From: Fastidiosipila sanguinis
GTDB taxonomy: Bacteria > Bacillota > Clostridia > Saccharofermentanales > Fastidiosipilaceae
Reading direction: 5' to 3'
NCBI RefSeq assembly: GCF_002998295.1
Contig: NZ_CP027226.1
Coordinates: forward strand, 186,001-250,000
Length of the DNA stretch: 64,000 nt
Part shown: positions 56,215 to 64,000 of the stretch, piece by piece
How the letters are laid out: the number at the start of each line of letters is the position of its first letter
Position numbering within the stretch: the stretch's first letter is position 1
Position numbers and translations under genes: made by a program
The notes under the pieces: generated by a model
Told to the model about the DNA's origin: nothing
The model's database searches: none
What the model saw: the letters and a program-made list of their open reading frames with translations, nothing else

Positions 56215-56218
56215 CTAT

Positions 56219-56250
56219 AGCCTGTAACCTCGATGGTTGCAGGCTTTCGC
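56219..56250 (+). terminator. Hairpin terminator of tRNA-Arg
   Basis: Stem AGCCTGTAACC / GGTTGCAGGCT, loop TCGAT, same arms as at 2552, but the T tract is interrupted (TTTCGCTATT), so termination may be weaker. Confidence 0.6.
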
Positions 56251-56337
56251 TATTCCTGGCATTAAATGTACTTAAGAAAATAATTTTTTTCAAAGCTTAG
56301 ATATACTTGAAAAAATAAGCTATTTCGCAAAAAGGCC

Positions 56338-56366
56338 TTGATAAATGCGAATGGATATAATATAAT
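56338..56366 (+). promoter_or_regulatory. Consensus promoter of the CDF gene
   Basis: TTGATA (56338-56343) and TATAAT (56361-56366) with exactly 17 bases between, 49 bases before the ATG. One mismatch from the sigma-A consensus overall. Confidence 0.7.
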
Positions 56367-56414
56367 ATGTGCACTTATTAATAAAAATTTAATTATGAAT
56401 CAGGAGAGAACGCA

Positions 56415-57320
56415 ATGGGAAAATTTGTACAAACAGAAGCGAAGCAGTCAATATCTAGAACTGAAAGCGGTAAGAAAATCAGTTTAATAGGCTTGCTTTT
56501 AAACTTTTTTTTATTTCTGATTAAACTCGTAGCTGGTTTATTTACTAATTCAAATTCTGTAGTTGCAGATGCGATCAATAATTTAATGGATTTCTCTTCT
56601 AGTATTATAAGTATGCTAGGATTTAAGCTTTCAGCAAAATCAGCTGATAAGGAGCATCCATTTGGACATGGTCGTTATGAATATATTTCTGGATTTTTAA
56701 TTTCAATTTTAATATTTGTCGTTGGTTTAGAAATATTGAGAAATGGTGTTGTTAAGATATTAGATCCTAAAGATTTTAGATTTTCACCAGTACTAATTGG
56801 AGCAATGATAATCAGCATAATTGTTAAAATCTGGATGATGAAGTTTTATAAAAAAGGAGCAGAGAAAATTAATTCTCAAACGTTTGTAGCTGCAGCTCAA
56901 GATAGCTTCAACGATGTTTTGGTAAGTTCAGGAGTTCTCCTAGCACTATTAATTAGCTACTATACTAGAGTAAACTTAGATGGGTATATAACTGTAATTC
57001 TTGCTTTATACATTCTCTGGAGTGGTCTGGAACTGGTTAAAGATACGATTAATCCAATTATTGGAACTTGCCCAAGTGATGAGGAAATACGTAATTATAA
57101 TAATCTTGTATTAGCTACAGAAGGTGTTAAGGGTGTGCATGATTGGGAGATTCACGAGTATGGTCCAGAGAATTTATTTGCTAGTGTTCATATTGAAGTA
57201 GACAAGAACTTAAGTATTGAAGCTGCGCATCTTATTTCTGAAAATGTTAAAGAAAAATTCTCTCAAGTTTACAATATAAATCTTACAGTGCATATTGACC
57301 CATATAATGATGATCTTTAA
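56415..57320 (+). CDS. Cation diffusion facilitator family metal exporter
   Basis: 301-residue CDF protein. About six membrane helices with the transport metal sites in VVADAINNLMDFSSS (helix 2, about 54-68) and AAAQDSFNDVLVS (helix 5, about 158-170). The hallmark KEHPFGHGRYEY (about 80-91) lies between helices 2 and 3. The C-terminal cytoplasmic metal-sensing domain (about 210-301) has GVHDWEIHEYG and HIEVDKN. It exports Zn, Mn or Fe by proton antiport; the metal cannot be fixed, and the helix-2 N-N variation from the usual D/H-x-x-x-D is worth noting. Single gene. Confidence 0.9.
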   Translation: MGKFVQTEAKQSISRTESGKKISLIGLLLNFFLFLIKLVAGLFTNSNSVVADAINNLMDFSSSIISMLGFKLSAKSADKEHPFGHGRYEYISGFLISILIFVVGLEILRNGVVKILDPKDFRFSPVLIGAMIISIIVKIWMMKFYKKGAEKINSQTFVAAAQDSFNDVLVSSGVLLALLISYYTRVNLDGYITVILALYILWSGLELVKDTINPIIGTCPSDEEIRNYNNLVLATEGVKGVHDWEIHEYGPENLFASVHIEVDKNLSIEAAHLISENVKEKFSQVYNINLTVHIDPYNDDL

Positions 57321-57445
57321 TGATCCGCAATAAGCCGAGCCGCATAATGCATCCATACAATAATAAATCTGGCCAGAGCTTTTCAATATATCGGTTGACT
57401 AAAGGTTGTCAACATTGTATTTTAGAATTAATAATTTATTTGAAC

Positions 57446-57510
57446 AAAGGGGTGCTTAGGCTGAGAAATACCCTCAATATCGGATCGAGATAAGGCTCGC
57501 GGCGAGATTG
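57446..57510 (+). ncRNA. TPP riboswitch (THI element)
   Basis: GGGGTGC (57449-57455), the invariant CTGAGA (57461-57466) with ATACCCT closing the first helix arm, then CGGATCGAGATAAGGCTCGCG carrying the GATAA-type pyrophosphate-sensor motif. Positioned ahead of the thiamine transporter gene thiT. Thiamine pyrophosphate binding would turn thiT off. The expression platform is at 57590. Confidence 0.88.
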
Positions 57511-57589
57511 TTTATAATAAGAATAATTAGTTAATTATGTATTTTATAGTATTTTTAGCTAAACTATGTTCTTGGGTGTTAACGACTGC

Positions 57590-57625
57590 CTCCTTGTTTG
57601 AATAAGTAATGACAAGGAGTTTTTT
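57590..57625 (+). terminator. Riboswitch expression platform: terminator that also holds the ribosome site
   Basis: 8-bp stem CTCCTTGT (57590-57597) / ACAAGGAG (57612-57619) followed by six Ts, directly before ATG 57626. The 3' arm includes AAGGAG, the thiT ribosome binding site, so the same hairpin could terminate transcription and block translation. Confidence 0.75.
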
Positions 57626-58246
57626 ATGGACAAAAATAGAGGTATTAATTCAAATACAAATTCGGTACAAGACGTAGTAGAACAACGTAAGACTAGAATT
57701 ACAACAATTGTTGAAATTGCTTTGTTTGCAGCGCTTTCAATGGCATTAGATTACTTTATTCCAAGTATTGGTGGCTTGAAAATAAGTTTTAAAATGTTAC
57801 CAGTTATTATACTCGCCTTAAGAAGAGGCTTGCTACCAGGAGTTCTTGGTGGACTTCTATGGGGAGTTTTGCAAATATTGTTAGGTGAAGCTACTGTTCT
57901 TGGTGCAGTCCAAGTTATTGTAGAATACATATTAGCTTTTAGTGCAGTTGGTTTAGCAGGCTTGTTTAGAGCAGCAGTTCAGAAAACTCTTTATACTGAA
58001 GGTGCAAGATCTAAGACGTTACTATATGGATCTGTAGCAACATTTATTGGATCATTAGCACGCTATGTTTTCCATTTCATTGCCGGTTTCTGGTTCTGGG
58101 GTAAATATGCACCAGAAGGAATGTCTCCAGTTGTATACTCCATAGTAGTTAATGGTAAAGATTTTCTAGTAGAAACGGCGTGTACAATAGTAATATTCGT
58201 GTTATTGGCACCATTATTCGACAGAATTTTAAGAGTTAAAAGATAG
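57626..58246 (+). CDS. thiT: Thiamine transporter ThiT (ECF S component)
   Basis: 206 residues, six membrane helices, ThiT/YuaJ family. Characteristic stretches: VEIALFAALSMALDYFIPSIGGLKISFKMLPVIILALRRG-type opening and GVLWGVLQILLGE-like region that shapes the thiamine pocket. It is the substrate-binding S component that works with a shared ECF energising module encoded elsewhere. The preceding TPP riboswitch confirms the substrate. The N-terminal ~25 hydrophilic residues are an extra. Confidence 0.93.
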   Translation: MDKNRGINSNTNSVQDVVEQRKTRITTIVEIALFAALSMALDYFIPSIGGLKISFKMLPVIILALRRGLLPGVLGGLLWGVLQILLGEATVLGAVQVIVEYILAFSAVGLAGLFRAAVQKTLYTEGARSKTLLYGSVATFIGSLARYVFHFIAGFWFWGKYAPEGMSPVVYSIVVNGKDFLVETACTIVIFVLLAPLFDRILRVKR

Positions 58247-58351
58247 AAATTCCATTTATGAACTTGCTAAAATAACAGCATATTTACTTGAGATTAAAAG
58301 CAAATTAAGCTTAAATATAAATAGTAAAAATTAAACAAATTAGGAGTAGAT

Positions 58352-59851
58352 ATGCTAAAGAAATTTTCTAAATTAGGTCAAGCTTTTGTTTTACCGATAT
58401 CAGTTTTACCAATTGCTGGTTTGTTATTGGGTCTAGGGAGTGCTCTAAGCACTGAACCTGCACTATCAGCTTTGCCATTTTTACAAGCAAATTGGGTTCA
58501 GGTAGTTTTGGCCTTTATGCTAAATGCAGGTAAAATGATTATCTCATTTTTACCTTTGTTATTTACAGTTGGAGTTACTACAGGCTTAGCTGATGGAGAT
58601 CAAGGTACGGCAGCTGTAGCAGGAGTTAGCTCATATGCAGTTTTTATAGGAACTATTTCTGTTGCTGTGCAAATAAGTGGAACAAAGCAGTACATTAATC
58701 CAGGTGTGATAGGTGCAATTTTCTTAGGAATTGTAGTAGCATACTTACACAATAAGTTTAGAAAAGTTCAGCTGTCGCAATATTTAAGCTTCTTTGGAGG
58801 GAGTAGGTTTATTCCGATAATTTCCTCGTTATGTGCATTGCTAATGGGGGTATTTTTCTATTTTGTTTGGCCATTCTTTAACCAGGGGCTAGTTGTTCTT
58901 GGAGATTTGTTCAACAAATTAGGTGTAGTTGGAACCTTCATCTATGGTTTCATCTTGAGATTGTCAGGTGGCGTAGGAGTCCATCACGCTATATATCCAT
59001 TGTTCTGGTACAGTGCTCTCGGTGGAACTGAGACAGTAGCAGGCTTAAATATAGTCGGAGCACAAAATATTTATTTCGCTCAATTAGCAGATCCGAATTT
59101 TAGCGGTTTATTTACTGAAGGTACAAGATTTTTTGCAGGACGCTTCACTACTATGATGTTTGGTTTGCCTGCTGCTGCTTTGGCAATGTATCACTCTATA
59201 CCAAAAGAGAATAGAAAAGCTAATGCTAAGTTCTATAAAGATGCCGCACTTACCTCATTTAGTAATGGAATCACCGAGCCTATAGAATACACATTCATGA
59301 CAAAATTGCCGAAGTTATATTTAGTTCACTCGGTATTAGATGGTCTAGCATTTATGTTTACAGATCTTCTAGAGATTAGAATTGCAAATACATTCTCAGG
59401 TGGGTTGATAGATTTCTTAATCTTTGGACCTCTGCAAGGTAATTCTCAAACTAATTGGATTAGAATAATACCTCTCGGACTTATCTGGGCAGTTATATAT
59501 TATCTGGTGTTCAGATTTGTGTTAAGCAAGAATGAGATTGACCTACCAGGTTCTAAAGTAGAAGAGCTTGGGCCTGCTAAAAACTTGGTTAATAATGAGG
59601 ATTCTGAAGAATCAATCGAGCAAACTGCAGCAATAATTCTAGAAGGTTTAGGTGGAGCTGAAAATATTGCAAATATACGTGCATGTGCTACTAGACTTAG
59701 AGTGCAGTTGCATGATAACTCTCGTATGGATAAAGGAAAGTTAGAGTCAACTAAACCTGTAGCAGTACTGGAAGTAGATGGAGGAGTTCAAGTGATATAT
59801 GGGGCAAAGTCTAATATCTACTATGCTGAGATTGAAGAGTTGATGAAATAA
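58352..59851 (+). CDS. PTS sugar transporter EIICB component (glucose/N-acetylglucosamine/maltose family)
   Basis: 499 residues. EIIC membrane domain (about 1-400) of the glucose superfamily: FVLPISVLPIAGLLLGLG, the His region GVGVHHAIYPLFW, and GITEPIEYTFM. The EIIB domain (about 425-499) has the phosphorylated cysteine C445 in NIRACATRLRVQLHD. No EIIA domain or adjacent EIIA/HPr gene is seen, so the phosphate donor must be encoded elsewhere. Sugar specificity among glucose, GlcNAc and maltose-type substrates cannot be fixed. GGAG precedes the ATG. Confidence 0.88.
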   Translation: MLKKFSKLGQAFVLPISVLPIAGLLLGLGSALSTEPALSALPFLQANWVQVVLAFMLNAGKMIISFLPLLFTVGVTTGLADGDQGTAAVAGVSSYAVFIGTISVAVQISGTKQYINPGVIGAIFLGIVVAYLHNKFRKVQLSQYLSFFGGSRFIPIISSLCALLMGVFFYFVWPFFNQGLVVLGDLFNKLGVVGTFIYGFILRLSGGVGVHHAIYPLFWYSALGGTETVAGLNIVGAQNIYFAQLADPNFSGLFTEGTRFFAGRFTTMMFGLPAAALAMYHSIPKENRKANAKFYKDAALTSFSNGITEPIEYTFMTKLPKLYLVHSVLDGLAFMFTDLLEIRIANTFSGGLIDFLIFGPLQGNSQTNWIRIIPLGLIWAVIYYLVFRFVLSKNEIDLPGSKVEELGPAKNLVNNEDSEESIEQTAAIILEGLGGAENIANIRACATRLRVQLHDNSRMDKGKLESTKPVAVLEVDGGVQVIYGAKSNIYYAEIEELMK

Positions 59852-59863
59852 GATTAATGAAAT

Positions 59864-59875
59864 AAAAACTCGAGT
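59864..59875 (+). repeat. Left arm of a terminator split by the second IS3 element
   Basis: AAAAACTCGAGT, 13 bases after the PTS stop. It pairs with ACTCGAGTTTTT at 61579, which is followed by a T run. The IS lies in what would have been the loop. Confidence 0.6.
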
Positions 59876-59932
59876 CCTTGAAATGAACTGACCCTTGTCA
59901 AGTAGACAACCAATTTAATTAAAAGTTTTGCA

Positions 59933-60838
59933 TTAGGATGCATGATATCTATACTCAATTGGTGTCATGCATTCTAAATTTTTTTGATATCTTTTTTCGT
60001 TGTAAAATTTGATATATTTTTCTATGCTTGTCTTTAATTCTTCTAATGAGTTAAATTTCTTATCATAGAACATTTCGGATTTTAACGTTCCAAAAAATGC
60101 TTCCATTGGACCATTATCAATGCATTTACCTACTCTAGACATACTTTGTATCATTCCAGCATTCTCTAGTTTAGATTTAAATATACGTCCAGTGTATTGA
60201 AATCCTCTGTCACTATGAAATATTGGTTTAGCTGTAGGGTGTTTCTTGATGGCCCTATCAAACATGCTAAATACTAGTTGATTGTTGTTTCTAAATGATA
60301 TTTCATATTCTATTATGCTTTTATCGTATAAATCCATTATTGGACTTAAATAGAGTTTTTTAGATTCGCCTGCTATTGAAAATTCTGTTACATCTGTTAA
60401 CCATTTTTGATTTGGTAGGTCTGCTTTAAAGTCTCTGGCTAGTATATTTTCTTTGGTGTATTCTGGTTTTATACTTTTTCTGTTTATTTTCTTTCTGCGT
60501 ATTCTTGCAGATATACCCATTAGCTTCATTAGCCTATGTATGTAGCCTGATGAGTAGGATTTTTGATTAAGTCTGTTTATGAAAATTGTCATTCTACGGT
60601 ATCCTAGAATACCATCAAATGTTGAGTGGTATTCTTTTATGAGATTGCATAGGAGTTCATCTTGTATTTCTTTTTCTGCTTTGACTCTATGTCTATTTTT
60701 GTAGTAACTACTCCTTGATATTCCTAATATTTCGCATAACTTGCTTATTGAATATCCAAGATCTTTGAAGTAATCTATGGTTTGATAGTCTGCTAATTGC
60801 CTTACTTTCGTGATTGTAGTTTCCTTTCCAATTCTTCT
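59933..60838 (-). CDS. IS3-family transposase OrfB (made only by -1 frameshift)
   Basis: 301 residues after the shift point. DDE residues visible in WLTDVTEFS, FHSDRGFQY and PMEAFFGTLKSEMF. The HTH_21-like start VRQLADYQTIDYFKDLGYS ... ISRSSYYKNRH precedes it. No ATG, GTG or TTG lies in this frame until 60592, well inside the conserved protein, so translation must arrive from OrfA by frameshifting at an A9 run. Confidence 0.87.
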   Translation of the reverse strand, partial: RRIGKETTITKVRQLADYQTIDYFKDLGYSISKLCEILGISRSSYYKNRHRVKAEKEIQDELLCNLIKEYHSTFDGILGYRRMTIFINRLNQKSYSSGYIHRLMKLMGISARIRRKKINRKSIKPEYTKENILARDFKADLPNQKWLTDVTEFSIAGESKKLYLSPIMDLYDKSIIEYEISFRNNNQLVFSMFDRAIKKHPTAKPIFHSDRGFQYTGRIFKSKLENAGMIQSMSRVGKCIDNGPMEAFFGTLKSEMFYDKKFNSLEELKTSIEKYIKFYNEKRYQKNLECMTPIEYRYHAS

Positions 60839-61506
60839 TTTTTTTTAAGAACTTCTAGTTCAAGTTCTTTTCTTTTGCGCAAGGACCTTTCTTTTTCTAG
60901 CTCTATTTTGAGTTTTTCTATTTCACTTAGGTTATCAAAATCAATTTCAGACTTGGATTTCCTTCCACGCTTTTTGTATCTTAGGGCTTCTTCTCCATTT
61001 CTTTGATATGATTTTGTCCACTTATACACGTTGGCATAGGGTAGTGCATATTTATCTGCTGCTTCTTTATAGCTTAAGTTATTTTCTATTACCCACTTAA
61101 CTATTTCTAATCTTTCTTCATAAGTGGTAATTCTCGATTCCATGGTATAGATGTCTCCTTTGGGATCATAGTCCGTTATTTCTATTCCACTATACCATTT
61201 GTTCACCCATCCTCTTATTACTGATTGACTTATGTTATACTTCGCTTCTAATTCAGAATATGAGCATTCTCCATTAGTATACTCACTTATTACCATATTC
61301 TTGAATTCTTTGGGGTATGTCTTATTTCGATTCGACGTATTAAATACAGTTTCTCCACGTTGTTTGTATTTTAAATACCAGGTACGCACTGTTTCTTTAT
61401 CCGCATGTAATTTCTTAGCAATACTTTCAAAAGATTCATAGCCATCTTCATATTCCAAGCATGCCTTTATCTTTACTTCTGCACTAAACTTAGGTTTCCT
61501 TCCCAT
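60802..61506 (-). CDS. IS3-family transposase OrfA (helix-turn-helix)
   Basis: 234 residues. Three successive helix-turn-helix-like units (ESIAKKLHADKETVRTWYLKYKQRG; SELEAKYNISQSVIRGWVNKW; YKEAADKYALPYANVYKWTKSYQ) are followed by a basic patch and a long leucine-zipper coiled coil. The start at 61506 has GGAGGT upstream; an in-frame ATG at 61521 is rejected. Confidence 0.9.
   Translation of the reverse strand: MGRKPKFSAEVKIKACLEYEDGYESFESIAKKLHADKETVRTWYLKYKQRGETVFNTSNRNKTYPKEFKNMVISEYTNGECSYSELEAKYNISQSVIRGWVNKWYSGIEITDYDPKGDIYTMESRITTYEERLEIVKWVIENNLSYKEAADKYALPYANVYKWTKSYQRNGEEALRYKKRGRKSKSEIDFDNLSEIEKLKIELEKERSLRKRKELELEVLKKKEELERKLQSRK
60838..60846 (-). other. Programmed -1 frameshift site (A9)
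   Basis: Nine As on the minus strand read as AAA AAA AAA before GAA in OrfA. A -1 slip gives the OrfB frame, which is open from here to its stop. Confidence 0.65.
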
Positions 61507-61578
61507 AAAAAGTACCTCCAAATAGATTAGCCTAATTTAATTAATTAGACTGTCTACTTTGGAGGTATCATATCAAAA

Positions 61579-61592
61579 ACTCGAGTTTTTTT
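61579..61592 (+). repeat. Right arm and T tract of the split terminator
   Basis: ACTCGAGTTTTTTT; its first 12 bases are the reverse complement of 59864-59875. ACTCGAGT is also self-complementary. On its own it lies between the IS and the stop of nadE. Confidence 0.6.
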
Positions 61593-61608
61593 AATCTGAA
61601 AATTTATT

Positions 61609-63615
61609 TTATAAATTATCAATTTCATCCATGAAAATAGAAATATTCAAATCAGATGGAATTTGAAAATCCCCACTCGCTGATAGTCCCAACTCAGTAA
61701 CCTTAATGGCATCTGGAGACGCTTTGCGTTTAAATTGCTGAGTGTAGAGTTTGCGAATAAATGTTTTGAAGGTAGTTTTTATTTCTGATTCAGTGAAAGT
61801 CTCTCCCTTTGGTGTCGCATAAGAAGATTGCTCTTTTTTATCTGCAGAGCTTTCACGTGCAAAATTAGCCTTGGCCAAAGCGAAAGTATCAGCAATAGAA
61901 TTGCCACGGTAGCAATAATGGTATAAGAAAAAGTCATGTAGTGTGTAGGAGCCAATTTGTTCCTCTGTCTTTTGGGTAATATTGCCGTCTGCGTCAGGCG
62001 GAAGCAATTCTGGGCTTACAGGTGCAGTAACTATGTCGTTAAGAACTTGTGCAAGTTGTGGGTTGCTGTCCTTGTACTCATAATAAGCGATATTTAATAA
62101 ATAGCGCATAGTGGTTTTAGGTAAAGAAGAGTTAACTGCATACATACTCATCTGGTCACCATTATAAGTACACCAACCGAGAGCCATTTCACTAAGGTCT
62201 CCTGTGCCTACAACAAGTCCATTATGCTTATTGGATAAATCCATTAAAATTTGGGTGCGTTCACGTGCTTGCGCGTTCTCATAAGTTAAATCATGTGTAT
62301 TAATATCATGTTCTATGTCTTCCAGGTGCTGAGTGGTTGCGGGTACTATTGAAATTTCTTTGAGATCTATATCTAGTGCTTCTGCTAAAATCTCAGCGTT
62401 GCTCTTGCTACCTTTGCTGCTACCGAAACCTGGCATAGTAACTGCCATGATAGAATCTTTGCCTAATCCTAGAATTTCTCTTGCTCTATCACAAACGAGA
62501 AGAGCTACAGTAGAATCAAGACCACCAGATACGCCTATGACCATGGTTTTGGCATGTATGTGTTTAATTCTTCTTGCTAGACCAGCAGCCTGGAGATTAA
62601 TACAACGGCCATAGAGGTTGGTTATATCTACATTATTTTTATCGAATTTTCTAATATCGTCCGTTCTGACAAATGGATAACGTTTAGTTTCTAATCTGCT
62701 GAACTTGGGATCAGTGAAATTTAGCTCTGAATAAGTTGGATAATTTGAACTTAATTTAGCCTTGGTTTTTCTTTGTGAAAGTCTAATTGGACTGAGACTG
62801 ATTAATGTTTCAGCTAACAATGAATCATCATTATTAAAAGTTTCTTTAAGCTCAACGAGATTTTCTCCTAGTTCAGAAATAATTCCTGCACCTTGATAAA
62901 TATAATGGCTAGAGGATTCTCCGCTGCCTGCATATGCTGAGATAATAGCAGTTTTGGTATCCGCACTCTTTTCTGTGATTTTTTCTCTGCGTGTATTCTC
63001 TGAGAAAAGTAATTCAGCTTCAACATTTGGATTAATAATAATATCTGATTTAGATTGTTCTAATTTGCTCAAGACTTCAGGTGAATCAATATCGCTACCA
63101 ACAACAATACTTATATTCACGTATTTAGATGATTTTTTATCACATAATGTATAAGGTGAGTAGCTGAATAAATGCCCATCGTTTGTAAAAATCTCTTCAG
63201 ACTCTAGATTAAGAGAAGCGAAGTAGCGAGATTCCTGGTAGGTATCATAATCATTTAGTTTATATTTTGGAGTAAAACCTAATATCTCACCATTTAAAAG
63301 GGTAGCTGCAACATTGTATGTTCTGCCTGATACTTGCAGAGGTAATCCAACAACAACGAATAAGTCGCTGTAGTTAGAGGTGAATTTAGCAAGCTCTATT
63401 AAACCTGAATAAGCTGAGTCTAAGAAACTGCCTTGTAGAAATAGATCCCCTACGCTCGTTCCAGTCAGACTCAACTCCGGAAACACTAGGATATTATTTC
63501 CTCGTTCAGCAGCTTTGCTAATCAATTCTTTGTGAATTTCAATATTTTTCTTGATATCTGCAAGTGCTAAATTAGGAACAGCTGCAGACACATTGATAAA
63601 ATTATTATTGGTCAT
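61609..63615 (-). CDS. nadE: NAD synthetase, glutamine-dependent type, with glutaminase cysteine missing
   Basis: 668 residues. N-terminal nitrilase-type glutaminase domain (1-~290) and C-terminal NAD synthetase (~320-668) with ATP-pyrophosphatase loop GVSGGLDST (about 362), GTGDLSEMALGWCTYNGDQ and a long C-terminus. In the glutaminase triad Glu47 (FPELSLTG) and Lys117 (TPKYKL) are kept. The cysteine of the usual ICEDLW is Gly173 (VVGSDID, codon GGT). The enzyme should still adenylate and amidate nicotinate adenine dinucleotide, but probably with free ammonia. Minus strand, divergent from the HAD gene. Confidence 0.9.
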   Translation of the reverse strand: MTNNNFINVSAAVPNLALADIKKNIEIHKELISKAAERGNNILVFPELSLTGTSVGDLFLQGSFLDSAYSGLIELAKFTSNYSDLFVVVGLPLQVSGRTYNVAATLLNGEILGFTPKYKLNDYDTYQESRYFASLNLESEEIFTNDGHLFSYSPYTLCDKKSSKYVNISIVVGSDIDSPEVLSKLEQSKSDIIINPNVEAELLFSENTRREKITEKSADTKTAIISAYAGSGESSSHYIYQGAGIISELGENLVELKETFNNDDSLLAETLISLSPIRLSQRKTKAKLSSNYPTYSELNFTDPKFSRLETKRYPFVRTDDIRKFDKNNVDITNLYGRCINLQAAGLARRIKHIHAKTMVIGVSGGLDSTVALLVCDRAREILGLGKDSIMAVTMPGFGSSKGSKSNAEILAEALDIDLKEISIVPATTQHLEDIEHDINTHDLTYENAQARERTQILMDLSNKHNGLVVGTGDLSEMALGWCTYNGDQMSMYAVNSSLPKTTMRYLLNIAYYEYKDSNPQLAQVLNDIVTAPVSPELLPPDADGNITQKTEEQIGSYTLHDFFLYHYCYRGNSIADTFALAKANFARESSADKKEQSSYATPKGETFTESEIKTTFKTFIRKLYTQQFKRKASPDAIKVTELGLSASGDFQIPSDLNISIFMDEIDNL

Positions 63616-63781
63616 AGATTTACTCCTTAAATTTTTATCAAGTACAATTATACTTCATAAACATAATTCGAGAAATTACAATATCTCTGTTATATTAAGA
63701 TTATTCGAATAAGAGTTTATAAATTAAGATAAATCAAGATAATTTAGGTATTCCTTTTTAGAAGAGTAAAGGAGAGTTTGG

Positions 63782-64000
63782 ATGAAAAAAGTAGAAAAAC
63801 TTAGAGTGGCAGTAAAAAAAGCAAAATTAATAGCTTTTGATTTAGATGGTACTTTATTAAACACAATAGACGACCTAGCTTACGCTTGTAACCATACTTT
63901 AGAAGTATCTGGATATCCAACAAGGTCCTTAGATGAAGTTAGAAGATTCGTAGGGAATGGTATTCCGAAGTTAATTGAGAGAGCTTTGCCTGCTTCTGTA
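63782..64000 (+). CDS. HAD-superfamily phosphatase (phosphoglycolate phosphatase-like), 5' part
   Basis: First 73 residues of a HAD hydrolase, cut by the window end. Motif I with the nucleophile is AFDLDGTLLNTIDDLAYACN (Asp about residue 20), followed by the start of the cap domain (RSLDEVRRFVGNGIPKLIERALP), the pattern of Gph-type phosphatases. AAGGAGAG lies seven bases before the ATG. Divergent from nadE. The substrate is unproven. Confidence 0.85.
   Translation, partial: MKKVEKLRVAVKKAKLIAFDLDGTLLNTIDDLAYACNHTLEVSGYPTRSLDEVRRFVGNGIPKLIERALPASV

Larger units (their letters stand above)
59889..61570 (-). mobile_element. IS3-family insertion sequence, second type, apparently intact
   Basis: 1682-bp element with OrfA and OrfB in -1 relation on the minus strand. 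Both ends begin TGA and share AAGTAGACA at the same distance (positions 12-20 of each end), giving imperfect inverted repeats. No target duplication is obvious (GAAC left, TATC right). Its proteins differ clearly from those of the element at 24040, so it is a separate IS3 subgroup. It sits between the two arms of a terminator. Confidence 0.85.

Noticed and set aside
59885-61574. Target-site duplication for the second IS3 element
   Set aside because: The flanks are GAAC on the left and TATC on the right; shifting the ends by a few bases gives no matching 3-4 bp repeat, so none is claimed.

Overview
The window reads as a chromosomal segment of a low-GC, Gram-positive, probably anaerobic Bacillota bacterium (Clostridia/Tissierellia-like). 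The evidence is AT-rich coding sequence with strong AGGAGG-type ribosome binding sites and frequent TTG/GTG starts, rho-independent terminators, a YtrA-type GntR/ABC operon, a ThiT transporter under a TPP riboswitch, long-form Hpf, and a sortase-type G5-domain surface protein. The species cannot be fixed from sequence alone. Almost all housekeeping genes lie on the + strand.

Layout. 1-1026: 3' part of a histidine phosphatase and a convergent flavin-reductase-like gene. 1147-2385: an IS30-family element flanked by a 15-bp direct repeat, just upstream of tRNA-Ser(UGA). 2737-3480: three small unknown genes. 3618-19828: a surface-polysaccharide locus. It encodes UDP-L-FucNAc synthesis (CapE/CapF/CapG type), UDP-GlcA and UDP-GalA synthesis (Ugd plus a 4-epimerase), three GT4 glycosyltransferases, a Wzz-like protein, a Wzy/ligase-like protein, a Wzx-like flippase on the opposite strand, and a pair of paralogous O-antigen-ligase-like membrane proteins. 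No initiating glycosyl-1-phosphate transferase is visible. 19885-22995: an AraC-type response regulator with an altered receiver pocket, abutting a beta-CASP metallo-beta-lactamase protein. 23163-29560: trmB (minus strand), a predicted promoter with three TAGTACA repeats, an IS3 element, then a GntR/ABC-transporter operon that the IS has cut off from that promoter.

29661-40360: hflX, a NamZ/DUF1343 protein, a 610-bp non-coding region with two perfect tandem DnaA boxes, pth-mfd, an AI-2E-family membrane protein and gap. 40542-45455: a 1637-residue surface protein with ten G5-like repeats and a C-terminal VGKTG motif where LPXTG is expected. 45708-56108: hpf, pcrA, a YfbR-type nucleotidase, a membrane-anchored glucosaminidase, a GtrA protein, folC, a threonine-synthase homologue lacking the PLP lysine, and a small membrane protein. 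56138-64000: tRNA-Arg(CCU), a CDF metal exporter, the TPP riboswitch with thiT, a PTS EIICB, a second IS3 element sitting between the arms of a terminator, an NAD synthetase lacking its glutaminase cysteine (minus strand), and the 5' end of a HAD phosphatase.

Two themes stand out. First, several otherwise ordinary enzymes have altered catalytic signatures (threonine synthase, NAD synthetase, NamZ, the response-regulator receiver, and a Wzz-fused P-loop remnant). Second, three insertion sequences sit in regulatory DNA rather than in genes: upstream of a tRNA promoter, between a promoter and its operon, and inside a terminator. No phage, CRISPR array or recognisable defence island was seen. The best candidates for something undescribed are the polysaccharide locus with its ligase pair, the threonine-synthase pseudoenzyme, and the glutaminase-dead NAD synthetase.
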